DNA of 41,096 nt from Spirochaetaceae bacterium (GTDB taxonomy: Bacteria; Spirochaetota; Spirochaetia; DSM-27196; SKKC01). The stretch lies in NCBI GenBank assembly GCA_007128315.1, contig SKXQ01000085.1:1-41096 (forward strand), given 5' to 3'. The notes under the pieces were generated by a model, which saw only the letters and a program-made list of their open reading frames with translations, was not told where the DNA came from and did no database searches. The translations under genes and the position numbers were made by a program. How positions within the stretch are numbered: the first letter of the stretch is position 1; each line of letters starts with the position of its first letter. Shown one piece after another: positions 16,601 to 25,721 of this stretch.

Positions 16601-17182
16601 TCAGACGAGGTCGCACGCCTCAGCGGGCATCCAGTGAGCAGCTTTGCCGCGCCACTTTACGTTGCAGCCTATGGGATTGGTGACCGGGACAGACACCTCC
16701 TGTCCGCTCGTCACCTCCGCAAGCGCTCGATCCAGGTCGTTGACGGTAATCTGCTCCGCGAAGCGCGGCTGGTCGACGCCGCGGCCGGTATATACGAGTT
16801 TTCGTTCCTGGTCGAAGACGAAGAAGTGCGGGGTCCGCAGCGCACCGTAGGCGAGCGCAGTGGTCTGTTCTGCGTCGCGGAGGTAGACCCACGGGAAGTT
16901 GTAGGTTTTCATGCGTTCAACCATGTGATCGAAACTGTCCTCGGCGTTGGTTTCCTCGCTATTGGCATTGATGCCGACAAAGGTCACCCCTTTATCCGCG
17001 AAGCGTTCAACGGTTTTGCGCGTGACCTCATCGGAACCGATTACGAAGGGACAGTGGTTGCAGGTGAAAAATATCACCAGGATCGGGCTGTCGGCGAAGT
17101 CCGAGAGGCTGTAGTTCTGCCCGTCGGTCGCCGGCAGCGTAAAATCGGGTGCCGCCGCACCAGTTTCCAGGGTAAAAGCCAT
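16601..17182 (-). CDS. Thioredoxin-fold / peroxiredoxin-like (AhpC-TSA) protein
   Basis: The ATG at 17182 is supported by a strong GGAGG site; the frame extends upstream but without any. The 193-residue protein begins with the peroxiredoxin-type entry [19 protein letters not shown] and has a CxxC active site C41-N-H-C44 in [10 protein letters not shown]. It then shows a thioredoxin fold with the cis-proline strand RTPHFFVFD near 125. The C-terminus ends in [11 protein letters not shown], typical of a widespread group of thioredoxin family proteins of unknown role that resemble ResA and AhpC. It lacks a signal peptide, so it is probably a cytoplasmic thiol reductase or peroxidase. It diverges from the MFS gene. 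Confidence 0.88.
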   Translation of the reverse strand: MAFTLETGAAAPDFTLPATDGQNYSLSDFADSPILVIFFTCNHCPFVIGSDEVTRKTVERFADKGVTFVGINANSEETNAEDSFDHMVERMKTYNFPWVYLRDAEQTTALAYGALRTPHFFVFDQERKLVYTGRGVDQPRFAEQITVNDLDRALAEVTSGQEVSVPVTNPIGCNVKWRGKAAHWMPAEACDLV

Positions 17183-17273
17183 GTATGCCTCCTTGTACGG
17201 GAATAGTGTACTCGTGTGTTTGCCCTTGAGGCTACCCGTTTCGCAGCAAAGTCGGTACCTTAGCCGGATAACC

Positions 17274-18542
17274 ATGCAATCCACGACACGCGTACTTATT
17301 CTGCTTTCATCCGCATTCGTTGCGGCCACACTAAATATACAGGGTTTCATAGGCATGATGCCGCTGATACAGCTTGACTTCGCGATCAGCGCAGCTGAAG
17401 CGGGTCTGTATACGAGCTTCTACTTTGCCAGTGCCACGATCGTGGCCGTGTTCGCAGGCCGCAAAGTCGACACCCTCGGTACCGGTGCAAGTCTCTCCGT
17501 AGCCGTCGCGGTGATCGGTGTAATGATGCTGCTGCACGCTGTCTCGCCCGCGTATCTCATTATTCTCGGGCTTGCTTTTGTGACCGGCATAGGCTTCAGC
17601 CTTATTACGCCGAGTGTAAGCAAGGGGATACGGGACTCCGTCGCACCGGCAAAACGGGCAGGGGCCATGGGCATTGCCCACGGCTTCGGGGGTGTTGGAG
17701 CGCTCCTTGGAACGGCGGTCATGCCCTCGGTTGCTGCCCTTGCCGGCTGGCGGGGTGTACTCACCGTCGGCGCGTTTTTCGCTCTTGGTACGTCGCTCCT
17801 GATCAGGGTCTTCTGGGAGAGGGTCGCAGGTCCCGCCGCGCAGCCGGAAGCCGGAAACGGACGCGGCGCCATGCTCGCGGACATGCGAATTCTGCTCGCG
17901 AATCGAAGGCTCATGGTCCTCGGGCTCGCAGGACTCGTATTCGGGGTCGCAATTTCGAGTGCCACGGCTCATTCGGCCCTGTTTCTGACAAGGGATCTCG
18001 GATACTCGCCGGCTTTCGCCGGTATTGCGCTGTCGATTCTCTACGTCGGAAGCATTGTCGGTCAGCCGTCCTGGGGCCTGATCAATGACCGTCTGCTCGG
18101 CGGTCGCAGGCGGCGGGGGCTGCTCGTGCTCGGGTTTCTGATCGCGGTGATCTCGCTCGTGTTTGGACTGATCCTGTCCCCTACCGGGCTGCTCGCTCCC
18201 GCGGCGGGGGTACCGGTCGCGGTGCTTCTTCTGATGATGTTTCTGCTGGGTTTCACGATATTCGGAATGCCACCGCTGTACTTTACCGCCATAGGTGAGA
18301 TTACTGCTCCCGAATATACCGGGGTCGCCACCGGGCTCGGTCTGGTGTTTACCCGCACCGGCGTCGTGCTTGCCGCGCCGCTCTTCGGGCTCCTGTATGA
18401 CCTGACGGGAACGTATACGCTGAGCTGGCTTGCGCTGTCGGTTGTTGTTACGTCGCTCAGTGCGAGTGTGGCAGTTCTGTCGAGACGCTATCCGATGGAG
18501 CCGAGCCTTGCTCCGGAGCCCGCTTCGGAAGCTCTATCGTAA
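17274..18542 (+). CDS. Major facilitator superfamily transporter
   Basis: The ATG at 17274 ([13 protein letters not shown]) gives 422 residues with about 12 transmembrane segments. The upstream extension of the frame overlaps the divergent thioredoxin gene and is rejected. The loop after the second helix, [15 protein letters not shown], is a variant of the MFS motif GxxxDRxGRR. [22 protein letters not shown] in helix 4-5 and the [11 protein letters not shown] loop between helices 8 and 9 are also typical, resembling nitrate/oxalate/cyanate-type MFS members. The substrate is unknown. No ribosome site is evident. Its last 86 bases overlap the 3' end of phoR on the other strand. Confidence 0.87.
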   Translation: MQSTTRVLILLSSAFVAATLNIQGFIGMMPLIQLDFAISAAEAGLYTSFYFASATIVAVFAGRKVDTLGTGASLSVAVAVIGVMMLLHAVSPAYLIILGLAFVTGIGFSLITPSVSKGIRDSVAPAKRAGAMGIAHGFGGVGALLGTAVMPSVAALAGWRGVLTVGAFFALGTSLLIRVFWERVAGPAAQPEAGNGRGAMLADMRILLANRRLMVLGLAGLVFGVAISSATAHSALFLTRDLGYSPAFAGIALSILYVGSIVGQPSWGLINDRLLGGRRRRGLLVLGFLIAVISLVFGLILSPTGLLAPAAGVPVAVLLLMMFLLGFTIFGMPPLYFTAIGEITAPEYTGVATGLGLVFTRTGVVLAAPLFGLLYDLTGTYTLSWLALSVVVTSLSASVAVLSRRYPMEPSLAPEPASEALS

Positions 18543-19902
18543 AGGTGCTTCCCTGCCCGACGATACTTTCCACGTCCACCGATCCGCTGTGCGACAGAGC
18601 AATGTGTTTAACAATGGCGAGGCCGAGTCCCGTTCCGCCGAGGGCACGGCTTCGCGCGCGGTCAACCCGGTAGAAACGCTCGAAGATCCGGGGCAGGGCC
18701 TGAGGTGGTATACCGGGTCCGTTGTCCGAAACGGAGATGCGGCAGCGCTCTCCGTCGTCGTCCACGCGTACGTGAATGGTTGCTCCGTCGGTGCAGTATT
18801 TGACCGCATTGCTGACGAGGTTGGACAACGCCTGCTCAATAAGGCTCGCACTCACGTGAGCGGTGCAGTCCCCCCGGGAGCTGAACTGCACCTGCATGTC
18901 GCGCGCATCGGCGATGGTCTGAAACGACGCGGTGACACGCTGCGCAATGTGATGTACGGATGCCGGTTCAAGAGGCACCGCGGGATCGGTCTGTTCCAGT
19001 CGGCTCAGACTCAGGAGGTCTTCGATAATGGAGTGAAGTCTGTTGGCATTCTGCAGTACGATCTCGAGAAAGCGCTGCGAATCTTTCTCGTCGGGTACGT
19101 CTTCGGAGAGAATGGTTTCGAGAAAGCCCTTTATTGTTGTGACCGGGGTCTTGAGCTCATGACTGACGTTTGCGACGAAGTCGCTCCGAATCTGTTCGAG
19201 CCGGCGCAGTCTCGTCACGTCGTGCATGACCAGCAACAGGCCGGGTCGCGGATCAGCATTCGAACGAAGGGTCGACCCGTGTACCTGTATGTACCGCGGC
19301 TCCTCCCGATATACGGTGATAGTACGTTCCACCGGCTTCGGGCTTACGGCGGCTTCGTCAGCGATTTCGGCGAGTTTCGTACTGCGGAATACGTCAAGAA
19401 GCGATCGTCCGGTAATCTCCGAGACATTCGCTTGTGCAAGACGGGCTGCAGCGTCGTTTGCCGACCTGATCCGACGGGCGGCATCGAGGACTATGACGCC
19501 TTCGACCATGCTCGACAGAATGCCGGCAAGCTCACCGCGTTGCCGTTCGACGGTGTTGATGCGTGCCTTCAGCTGCAGCGCCATGCGGCTGAGCTCCTGA
19601 GCGAGTTTCCTGACTTCTTCGGGTTCTGCGACTGACAACCGGTAGTCAAGATCGCCTTCGGCGAAACGGGATGCGGCCTCCTGCATGTGCTGCAGAGGGG
19701 TGCTCACCCGCTTCACGACCCATACGGCGGCCGCCCAGCTGACGGCGATAAACACGAGTGCCGCGCCGACGAGTATGCTCTGTGATACCCGGGGGACATC
19801 AGGCTCCGTACCGAGTATCACCAGAGCGAGAAAGGCGAAGGTTGCACCGGTGATGATCGCGAGATAGCCTGGAAGTACCCGACGAAGGAGCGTCTTTGCC
19901 AT
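18457..19902 (-). CDS. phoR: PhoR-type sensor histidine kinase
   Basis: The 481-residue kinase has two membrane helices with a very short outside loop (about 11-30 and 43-62), a HAMP linker (63-115), a PAS domain (about 125-230), a dimerisation/phosphoacceptor helix with H248 in FVANVSHELKTP, and an ATPase domain (N365, DNGPGIP at 393-399, GGTGLGL at 422-428). The near absence of a periplasmic sensor and the presence of a PAS domain are standard for PhoR, which is controlled through PhoU and the phosphate transporter rather than by ligand. It begins two bases after the phoB stop. The C-terminal 20 residues beyond the ATPase domain lie inside the overlap with the MFS gene. Confidence 0.92.
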   Translation of the reverse strand: MAKTLLRRVLPGYLAIITGATFAFLALVILGTEPDVPRVSQSILVGAALVFIAVSWAAAVWVVKRVSTPLQHMQEAASRFAEGDLDYRLSVAEPEEVRKLAQELSRMALQLKARINTVERQRGELAGILSSMVEGVIVLDAARRIRSANDAAARLAQANVSEITGRSLLDVFRSTKLAEIADEAAVSPKPVERTITVYREEPRYIQVHGSTLRSNADPRPGLLLVMHDVTRLRRLEQIRSDFVANVSHELKTPVTTIKGFLETILSEDVPDEKDSQRFLEIVLQNANRLHSIIEDLLSLSRLEQTDPAVPLEPASVHHIAQRVTASFQTIADARDMQVQFSSRGDCTAHVSASLIEQALSNLVSNAVKYCTDGATIHVRVDDDGERCRISVSDNGPGIPPQALPRIFERFYRVDRARSRALGGTGLGLAIVKHIALSHSGSVDVESIVGQGSTFTIELPKRAPEQGSAPSDSVSTELPHSH

Positions 19903-19904
19903 AC

Positions 19905-20600
<696 letters not shown>

Positions 20601-20608
20601 TGTCGTTC

Positions 20609-21262
20609 CTATCGGTCGAACTCGACATGCTCGCCGGTGCGGGCGTAGACGATCCACTCACAGATGTTCGTGACGTGATCACCGATGCGTTCCAGAAAGC
20701 GGCTGAGCATGATGATGCGCTGACCCGCCTCGATGCCCTCGGCGCGTGCTTTCATGATGTTCAGAGTCTCTGAGGTCAGTGCGCGGTGTGTCTCGTCTAT
20801 GCTCACGTCGCGGCCGGCCACCTCGCGGGCACGTTCGTCATCCCGGTCAATGAGCGCAGTCAGTGCGTCGTGTACCATGCCGAGAACCCGGTCACCAAGG
20901 TTGCGTATCTGTGGGAGCATCGCGCTGTAGTGTGTCCCGGCGACTTTCGTCAGGCTTCGTGCGATATGCCGTGCATGGTCGCCGATGCGCTCGAGGTCGG
21001 TCACCGTCTTGATACAGCAGATGATGTCGCGAAGGTCGCCGCCGGTCGGATGCGTGGCTGCGATCAGACGGGTGCACTGGTCCTCGATCTGTTTCTGCAT
21101 GGCGTCTATGTGAGTGTCTTCTTCTATCACTGCATCGGCAAGGTCCTCGTCCCAGTTCGAGAGCGAAATGAGCGCCTTCCTGAGGCCTTCCTCGACCAGC
21201 GATCCCATTTTCAGCAGTTCGTGGTGGAGTGCGTCCACACTCCGTATGTGTTCCCGTTCCAT
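20609..21262 (-). CDS. phoU: Phosphate-specific transport system accessory protein PhoU
   Basis: The protein consists of two three-helix repeats, each holding the metal-binding signature: LERIGDHARHI near residue 90 and FLERIGDHVTN near 190. PhoU links the Pst phosphate transporter to PhoR and keeps the regulon off when phosphate is plentiful. No pst genes are in the window. I prefer the ATG at 21262 (MEREHIRSVD, 217 residues), with GGTGG about ten bases upstream; a GTG four codons earlier (21274) is possible. phoU is first in the order phoU-phoB-phoR, unlike E. coli where it follows pst. Confidence 0.93.
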   Translation of the reverse strand: MEREHIRSVDALHHELLKMGSLVEEGLRKALISLSNWDEDLADAVIEEDTHIDAMQKQIEDQCTRLIAATHPTGGDLRDIICCIKTVTDLERIGDHARHIARSLTKVAGTHYSAMLPQIRNLGDRVLGMVHDALTALIDRDDERAREVAGRDVSIDETHRALTSETLNIMKARAEGIEAGQRIIMLSRFLERIGDHVTNICEWIVYARTGEHVEFDR

Positions 21263-21294
21263 ATATGTTTCCACCAGGACCGTAGCATAGACAG

Positions 21295-21312
21295 TGTTAG
21301 GATTCTGTTAGG
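21295..21312 (-). promoter_or_regulatory. Candidate PHO box upstream of phoUBR
   Basis: Two perfect heptamers TGTTAGG (plus strand, 21295-21301 and 21306-21312; CCTAACA on the coding strand) are spaced with an 11-bp period, the layout bound by PhoB/PhoP-type regulators. They lie 33-50 bases before the phoU ATG and include the alpha-glucosidase stop codon. A weak -10 candidate (TATGCT) follows five bases after the box on the minus strand. Confidence 0.5.
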
Positions 21313-22865
21313 CGAATCTCGTATCCCGTCAAGTCATTTCCGTCTTCAGGGCACGGGCGCTGGTATTTTGAGAAGTTCAGGATGATGAGACTGGCCTCGC
21401 CCGCGTACTCTCGGCGGTAGGCAAGCACATCGGGATGTGACGGCAGAAAAGTAAGGTTCCCGCGCGTCAGCTCATCTCGCGACCGTCGACGCAGAAGCAG
21501 CGAACGGTAGCAGAAAAGAAGTGAGTCGGGGTCACTCTGCTGTTCGGACACCGAACATCCCTTCCAGAGCGATTCGTGCAGCGGAAGCCAGGGGACGGTG
21601 TCCCCGGCGCAGAACCCCCCACCGCGCCGGGTCTCCCACTGCATGGGTGTTCGCGCAGGGTCACGACCCTGAAACAGCGGCCAGTACAGCTTTCCGAGGG
21701 GATCCTGAAGCTCACTCTTTTTCATGAACCGGTCCTGCATGCCGATCTCTTCGCCGTAGTACATGAACGGGGTGCCCCGCTGGGTCAGTAGAAGGGTTGC
21801 GAGTATTTTTGCCTTCTCAACCGAGCCCCCGCACAAGCGGGTCATGGCCCGGCTCTTGTCGTGGTTCGAGAGCACGTGGCAGGGCCAGCCCCGTTCCGGC
21901 AGCACCCGGTACCAGGTCTCAAGGGCCTGCCGGAATGCCGTCGCGGAGAAGGGGAGTTCAAGGAGCGAGAAGTCGAAGGCCAGATGCAGCTCGTCCTCTC
22001 CGTCACCGAGGTAGCGCGCGCTCGTAGCTGGTTCCCTGACTCCTTCGTTGGGATAGATTTCGCCGACCGTGAATGTCTCATGATAGACGTCAAGCATGGT
22101 CCGGAACCGTTTGAGAACAGAATGTGTCTCGGGTTGATTGCGGTCGTACATATGGTTCTGCTGGTCGTGGCGACGGGGAAACGTCCGGTGTATCCGATAC
22201 GGATTGCTCCTGAGGCGTGCGTCCTTGACGATGTAGTTGATCACGTCGAGTCTGAAGCCGTCGACTCCCTTTTCCAGCCAGAAGCGGGCTTCGCTGAACA
22301 TGGCTTTCTCGACTTCAGGATTTCGCCAGTTCAGATCCGGCTGCTGCGGCAGAAACAGGTGCAGATAGTACTGTTTGCGTCCGGTATCCCAGCTCCATGC
22401 GCTGCCGCCGAAGGCGGCCCGCCAGTTGTTCGGTCGGCGGCGCGTGCCACCGACGCCACGTTTCGCGTCTGCCCATATGTACCAGTCGTCTCTGCCGCTG
22501 CGACGCAGCCTTGAGTCGATGAACCAGGGGTGGAGATCGCTCGTGTGGTTCAGAACCAGATCAAGAATAACGCGAATGTTCCGTCGGTGGGCCTCGTCAA
22601 GAAGCCGGTCGAAGTCCTCCATGGTGCCGAACAGCGGATCAATGTCGGTGTAGTTTCTGACATCGTAACCGAAGTCGCGCATGGGCGAGTCGAAAACGGG
22701 AGACAGCCAGATGGCGTCGACCCCGAGCCACGCGAGGTATTCGAGCTTCGCGCAGATACCGGCAAGATCGCCGGTCCCGTCACCGCTTGCGTCGTAAAAA
22801 CTCCGAGGATATATCTGATATACGACACCGTGTTTCCACCAGAGGTAATCCTCCTGTCCGGTCAC
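21297..22865 (-). CDS. GH13 alpha-glucosidase (oligo-1,6-glucosidase type)
   Basis: The 522-residue protein is a typical subfamily-31-like GH13 enzyme: WWKHGVVYQIYPRSF at the N-terminus, LDLVLNHTSD near 105, nucleophile D207 in GFRLDVIN, acid/base E269 in TVGEIYP, and transition-state D336 in SNHDKSR. The residue after the nucleophile is valine. In this family valine is associated with cleavage of alpha-1,6 bonds such as isomaltose, while threonine or alanine goes with alpha-1,4 activity. The C-terminal beta domain is present. There is no signal peptide, so it acts on imported oligosaccharides in the cytoplasm. The GTG start overlaps the stop of the Gfo/Idh gene (GTGA), giving translational coupling. 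Confidence 0.94.
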   Translation of the reverse strand: MTGQEDYLWWKHGVVYQIYPRSFYDASGDGTGDLAGICAKLEYLAWLGVDAIWLSPVFDSPMRDFGYDVRNYTDIDPLFGTMEDFDRLLDEAHRRNIRVILDLVLNHTSDLHPWFIDSRLRRSGRDDWYIWADAKRGVGGTRRRPNNWRAAFGGSAWSWDTGRKQYYLHLFLPQQPDLNWRNPEVEKAMFSEARFWLEKGVDGFRLDVINYIVKDARLRSNPYRIHRTFPRRHDQQNHMYDRNQPETHSVLKRFRTMLDVYHETFTVGEIYPNEGVREPATSARYLGDGEDELHLAFDFSLLELPFSATAFRQALETWYRVLPERGWPCHVLSNHDKSRAMTRLCGGSVEKAKILATLLLTQRGTPFMYYGEEIGMQDRFMKKSELQDPLGKLYWPLFQGRDPARTPMQWETRRGGGFCAGDTVPWLPLHESLWKGCSVSEQQSDPDSLLFCYRSLLLRRRSRDELTRGNLTFLPSHPDVLAYRREYAGEASLIILNFSKYQRPCPEDGNDLTGYEIRLTES

Positions 22866-24235
22866 GGCTGCGCGCTCCAGCGACCTGCCATGTTTACCGT
22901 CTGTCCTGTCTGGGACGACTCGTGTATCGCGAGGGCGAGAAGGTGGCTTGCCGTCGCAAGGGACGGCGGTTCAGGCGCCCGGTCGTCGCGCAGTATGCGG
23001 ACCCAGGTGGCGATCATCGCGCGGTCTGCGGTGGAGTGTCCAATGCCGGGGCTGCGGAATTTTTTGACCTGAGGGCGACGTTCACCGTGTCGGTGGATGG
23101 AAAGCTCGTTGATCCGGCCGAATCGGGCGTAGAGCGTACCATCGCTGCCGTCCATTCTGATGCTGCGGCCTTCCTCGCTGCTCTGACCGTGCATGCGAAA
23201 CGCAGCACCGATGCCCGACTCGAATCGAATGGTCGCCTCGAGATGGTCGGGCTGGTCGTTGTCGCTGCGGTAGACACAGCGACCGTAGGGGCCAGTCTCA
23301 AGCGCCTCCATAATACCGGCCGAGCTCAAGGTGTCGGTAATCGTGCTTGTCGGCCATTCGCGCCAGGGGCGGTAGCCGGAGAGTACAGGAAGCTTGCGGG
23401 CGAGATTCGGGTAGCGAAGCATGAACCGGGCCGCTGCACCGGTGGATCCTCCCGAATGCGCGAGCGCCTGCTTTATCGGTACTCCGTCGTGATAGGTTCG
23501 CACCGCCTCGTAGAGGCAGTGTCCGGCGACCGGGCAGCCGTCGGTGCATCGCTCGGGGGCACCCTCGGGCGCACGCTCCACGCGAAAGATGCTCCGCTCT
23601 GCGGTTCCTGAGACCTGAATCGGAACGCTTCCGGCGAACCAGCACAGGAGATCCAGATCGTGGCAGCTTTTCGCGAGTATCATAGGAGAACTCGTGTGTG
23701 AGTTCTGCCAGCGACCGCGTACGTACGAGTGGGCCATGTGGTACCACGAGACGTTTTCAGCGTGGTAGACCGATACAAGCTCACCGATTCTGCGGTCGTC
23801 CAGAGCACGTCGTATACTGCGGAACAGCGGATCGTAGCGCAGGACGTGGCAGACAGTCAGACTGCCACCGGCCGAAACGGCTCTGGCGGCGGCCTGCTGG
23901 ACCGCGCGGATACCCGCAACATCGGTCGCCACAGGTTTCTCGAGCAGAACGTGGTGCCCGCGCGAGAGTGCCGCGCAGGCTGGCTCGACATGATCCTGAT
24001 CCCCCGTCGCAACGATGACCGCCTGCGTCGGACCGTCGGGGACGTGCTCCAGGAGGTGTCGCCAGTCATTGAACTGCCGGTCCCGGGGCACTGCGTTTGC
24101 GCTGGCAAGCGCCTCGCGCCGCATCGCTACCGGTTCAGCGACTGCCGACACCCGGAGCTCTGGTGCCAGAGTACCCAGGAGTCGGGCGTAGAGACTTCCC
24201 CTGTTCCCGGCACCGATAAGCGCAACCTTCTGCAT
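22862..24235 (-). CDS. Gfo/Idh/MocA-family NAD(P)-dependent oxidoreductase with Cys insertion
   Basis: The 457-residue protein has the N-terminal Rossmann fold (ALIGAGNRGSLYARLL), the family signature EKPVATD at 99-105, and the catalytic-region SCHDLDLLCW near 190. It should oxidise or reduce a sugar or sugar derivative with NAD(P). Compared with the usual 330-380 residues it carries an extra segment at about 215-300 with a cysteine cluster C-x3-C-x5-C (C230, C234, C240) plus a nearby conserved-looking histidine. The cluster recurs in a subgroup of this family, with no assigned role that I know of. It lies nine bases after the GPH symporter gene and overlaps the GH13 gene, so it acts in the same sugar pathway. 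Confidence 0.9.
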   Translation of the reverse strand: MQKVALIGAGNRGSLYARLLGTLAPELRVSAVAEPVAMRREALASANAVPRDRQFNDWRHLLEHVPDGPTQAVIVATGDQDHVEPACAALSRGHHVLLEKPVATDVAGIRAVQQAAARAVSAGGSLTVCHVLRYDPLFRSIRRALDDRRIGELVSVYHAENVSWYHMAHSYVRGRWQNSHTSSPMILAKSCHDLDLLCWFAGSVPIQVSGTAERSIFRVERAPEGAPERCTDGCPVAGHCLYEAVRTYHDGVPIKQALAHSGGSTGAAARFMLRYPNLARKLPVLSGYRPWREWPTSTITDTLSSAGIMEALETGPYGRCVYRSDNDQPDHLEATIRFESGIGAAFRMHGQSSEEGRSIRMDGSDGTLYARFGRINELSIHRHGERRPQVKKFRSPGIGHSTADRAMIATWVRILRDDRAPEPPSLATASHLLALAIHESSQTGQTVNMAGRWSAQP

Positions 24236-24244
24236 ATCGTCTCC

Positions 24245-25633
24245 TCAGTCGGTGTTTCCCGGCGGTTCGTCTGTGGCACGGAGGGTTTCGAGTTCATCGA
24301 GTATCTTCTGCTGCGGATAACGCAGAAAGAGGAAAAATCCTGCCAGTACGAAAGCCGATCCTACCGGCCCTACCAGTTCCACCCCGAGCGGGTTTCCCGC
24401 ATCGCGTCCGAAAAACCCGAGCAGACCGGCGGTGATCGCGAGAGCAAGTCCGTAGTTCACCTTCATGAACAGACCCTGCGTTCCAAAGAACATCGCTTCA
24501 CGGTTCTGACCGGTTTTTCGACCATCGAGTTCGCTCAGATCTGCTACCGCGGCGTTGGGAACCACCAGGAGTATCGCGATTGGAAAGCCCAGGAGCCCCA
24601 TCTGTATCAGGGCTGCCGGAAGTGCGAAAGATCCAAAGGAGCGGATGACCGCGGTGAAGCTCATGAGCACCGAGAAACTGAGCATGCCTGCGAGCATGAG
24701 CTGCTTGTGTGTGAAACGCCGTGTGAGCTTCGGAAGCAGCAGAAACACGAGGACCGCCGTTCCGAAGAGGGTGGCCATGAGTATACTCTGAAAGTCCGGA
24801 CCCATGCCCAGGAGCACGATAGGATAGTACGCGATGACCGCGCGTATCATGTTGAAACCGAACCAGTAGAGAATGGTTCCCGCCATGTATACGATGAAGT
24901 AGCGGTTTACAAGGGTGCGCTTTACCGACTCAACGAGACCGACCTGCGCGCTGCCACCGCGCACGAAACGCTTCTCATCGACCGCAAGTCCCGAAAGCAG
25001 CATGGAAACGCCCGAGATCGCAGCGAGGACGACGACGGTCAGGCGAAACGCTCTGCCGGTCTCGACGCCGCCGGCCTGAAGGGTCCCCCACAGCAGGGGG
25101 AAACCGAGCAGGACGACCCCCGCTCCGGCTATGGTGAACGCTGCCTGCGTGACGGTAATCGAGATGCGTTCACCGACAGTCCGGCTGAGTTCCGGGATCA
25201 GCGCGAGGTTTGGAGCCATGTAGTAGGTATAAAAGAAGAAGAACAGTCCAAGCATACCAGCGATGTACACGGCGTTCAGGGTACTGATGCCCGCGTCGGG
25301 CGGGGTAAACAGGAACACTGCGCTCAGGGCGAACGGTATAGCGCCGGTAAGCAGAAAAAAACGTCGACGACCAAGACGGTATCGTGCGTTGTCGCTCCAC
25401 CACGCGACAAGCGGGTCGGCGAGCGAATCAACGACCCGGCCGAAGATGTTGATCAGACCTACCATGGTGATTCCGAGCAGCAGCGGTCTGTTGTCGACGA
25501 GTTGTGGCATTCCGAGCTCATCGGGCGGGATCAGAAAGAAAAGCAGATATGCCCCGTAGACATTATCAAGGATAGAGAAGCCGAGATGTCCGTTTGCATA
25601 GAGCACGCGTCGGGATCGTGTAAGCTGTTCCAT
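24245..25633 (-). CDS. GPH-family (MelB-like) sugar:cation symporter
   Basis: The 462-residue membrane protein has about 12 helices. It shows the glycoside-pentoside-hexuronide signatures: a helix-2 region GRVVDSLADPLVAWWSDNAR with the charged DxxxDP pair, followed by RYRLGRRR. FFFFYTYYMAPNLALIPEL in helix 4 is also typical. Such carriers bring in glycosides with sodium or protons. It is the first gene of a three-gene cassette with an oxidoreductase and a GH13 enzyme, which points to uptake of an alpha-glucoside. The ATG has no ribosome site. A possible promoter (TTGCGC-17-TACACT on the minus strand) ends about 14 bases upstream. It diverges from the flavin disulfide reductase gene. Confidence 0.9.
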   Translation of the reverse strand: MEQLTRSRRVLYANGHLGFSILDNVYGAYLLFFLIPPDELGMPQLVDNRPLLLGITMVGLINIFGRVVDSLADPLVAWWSDNARYRLGRRRFFLLTGAIPFALSAVFLFTPPDAGISTLNAVYIAGMLGLFFFFYTYYMAPNLALIPELSRTVGERISITVTQAAFTIAGAGVVLLGFPLLWGTLQAGGVETGRAFRLTVVVLAAISGVSMLLSGLAVDEKRFVRGGSAQVGLVESVKRTLVNRYFIVYMAGTILYWFGFNMIRAVIAYYPIVLLGMGPDFQSILMATLFGTAVLVFLLLPKLTRRFTHKQLMLAGMLSFSVLMSFTAVIRSFGSFALPAALIQMGLLGFPIAILLVVPNAAVADLSELDGRKTGQNREAMFFGTQGLFMKVNYGLALAITAGLLGFFGRDAGNPLGVELVGPVGSAFVLAGFFLFLRYPQQKILDELETLRATDEPPGNTD

Positions 25634-25688
25634 ATATGTATGAGAGGAGTGTATGCCCGGATCGCTGTCCGCGCAACCGGGGGATATG

Positions 25689-25697
25689 TGCTACACT
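25689..25697 (+). promoter_or_regulatory. Candidate extended -10 promoter for the disulfide reductase
   Basis: TGCTACACT combines the TGn extension with a four-of-six -10 hexamer, 24 bases before the ATG at 25722. No convincing -35 is seen at normal spacing, which is common for extended -10 promoters. Confidence 0.3.
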
Positions 25698-25721
25698 TTC
25701 TCCTCAAAGCGAGGGTTTCCG

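Noticed and set aside
18430-19635. A 401-codon plus-strand frame opposite phoR.
   Set aside because: No domain pattern; it continues out of the MFS gene in another frame and lacks a start signal.
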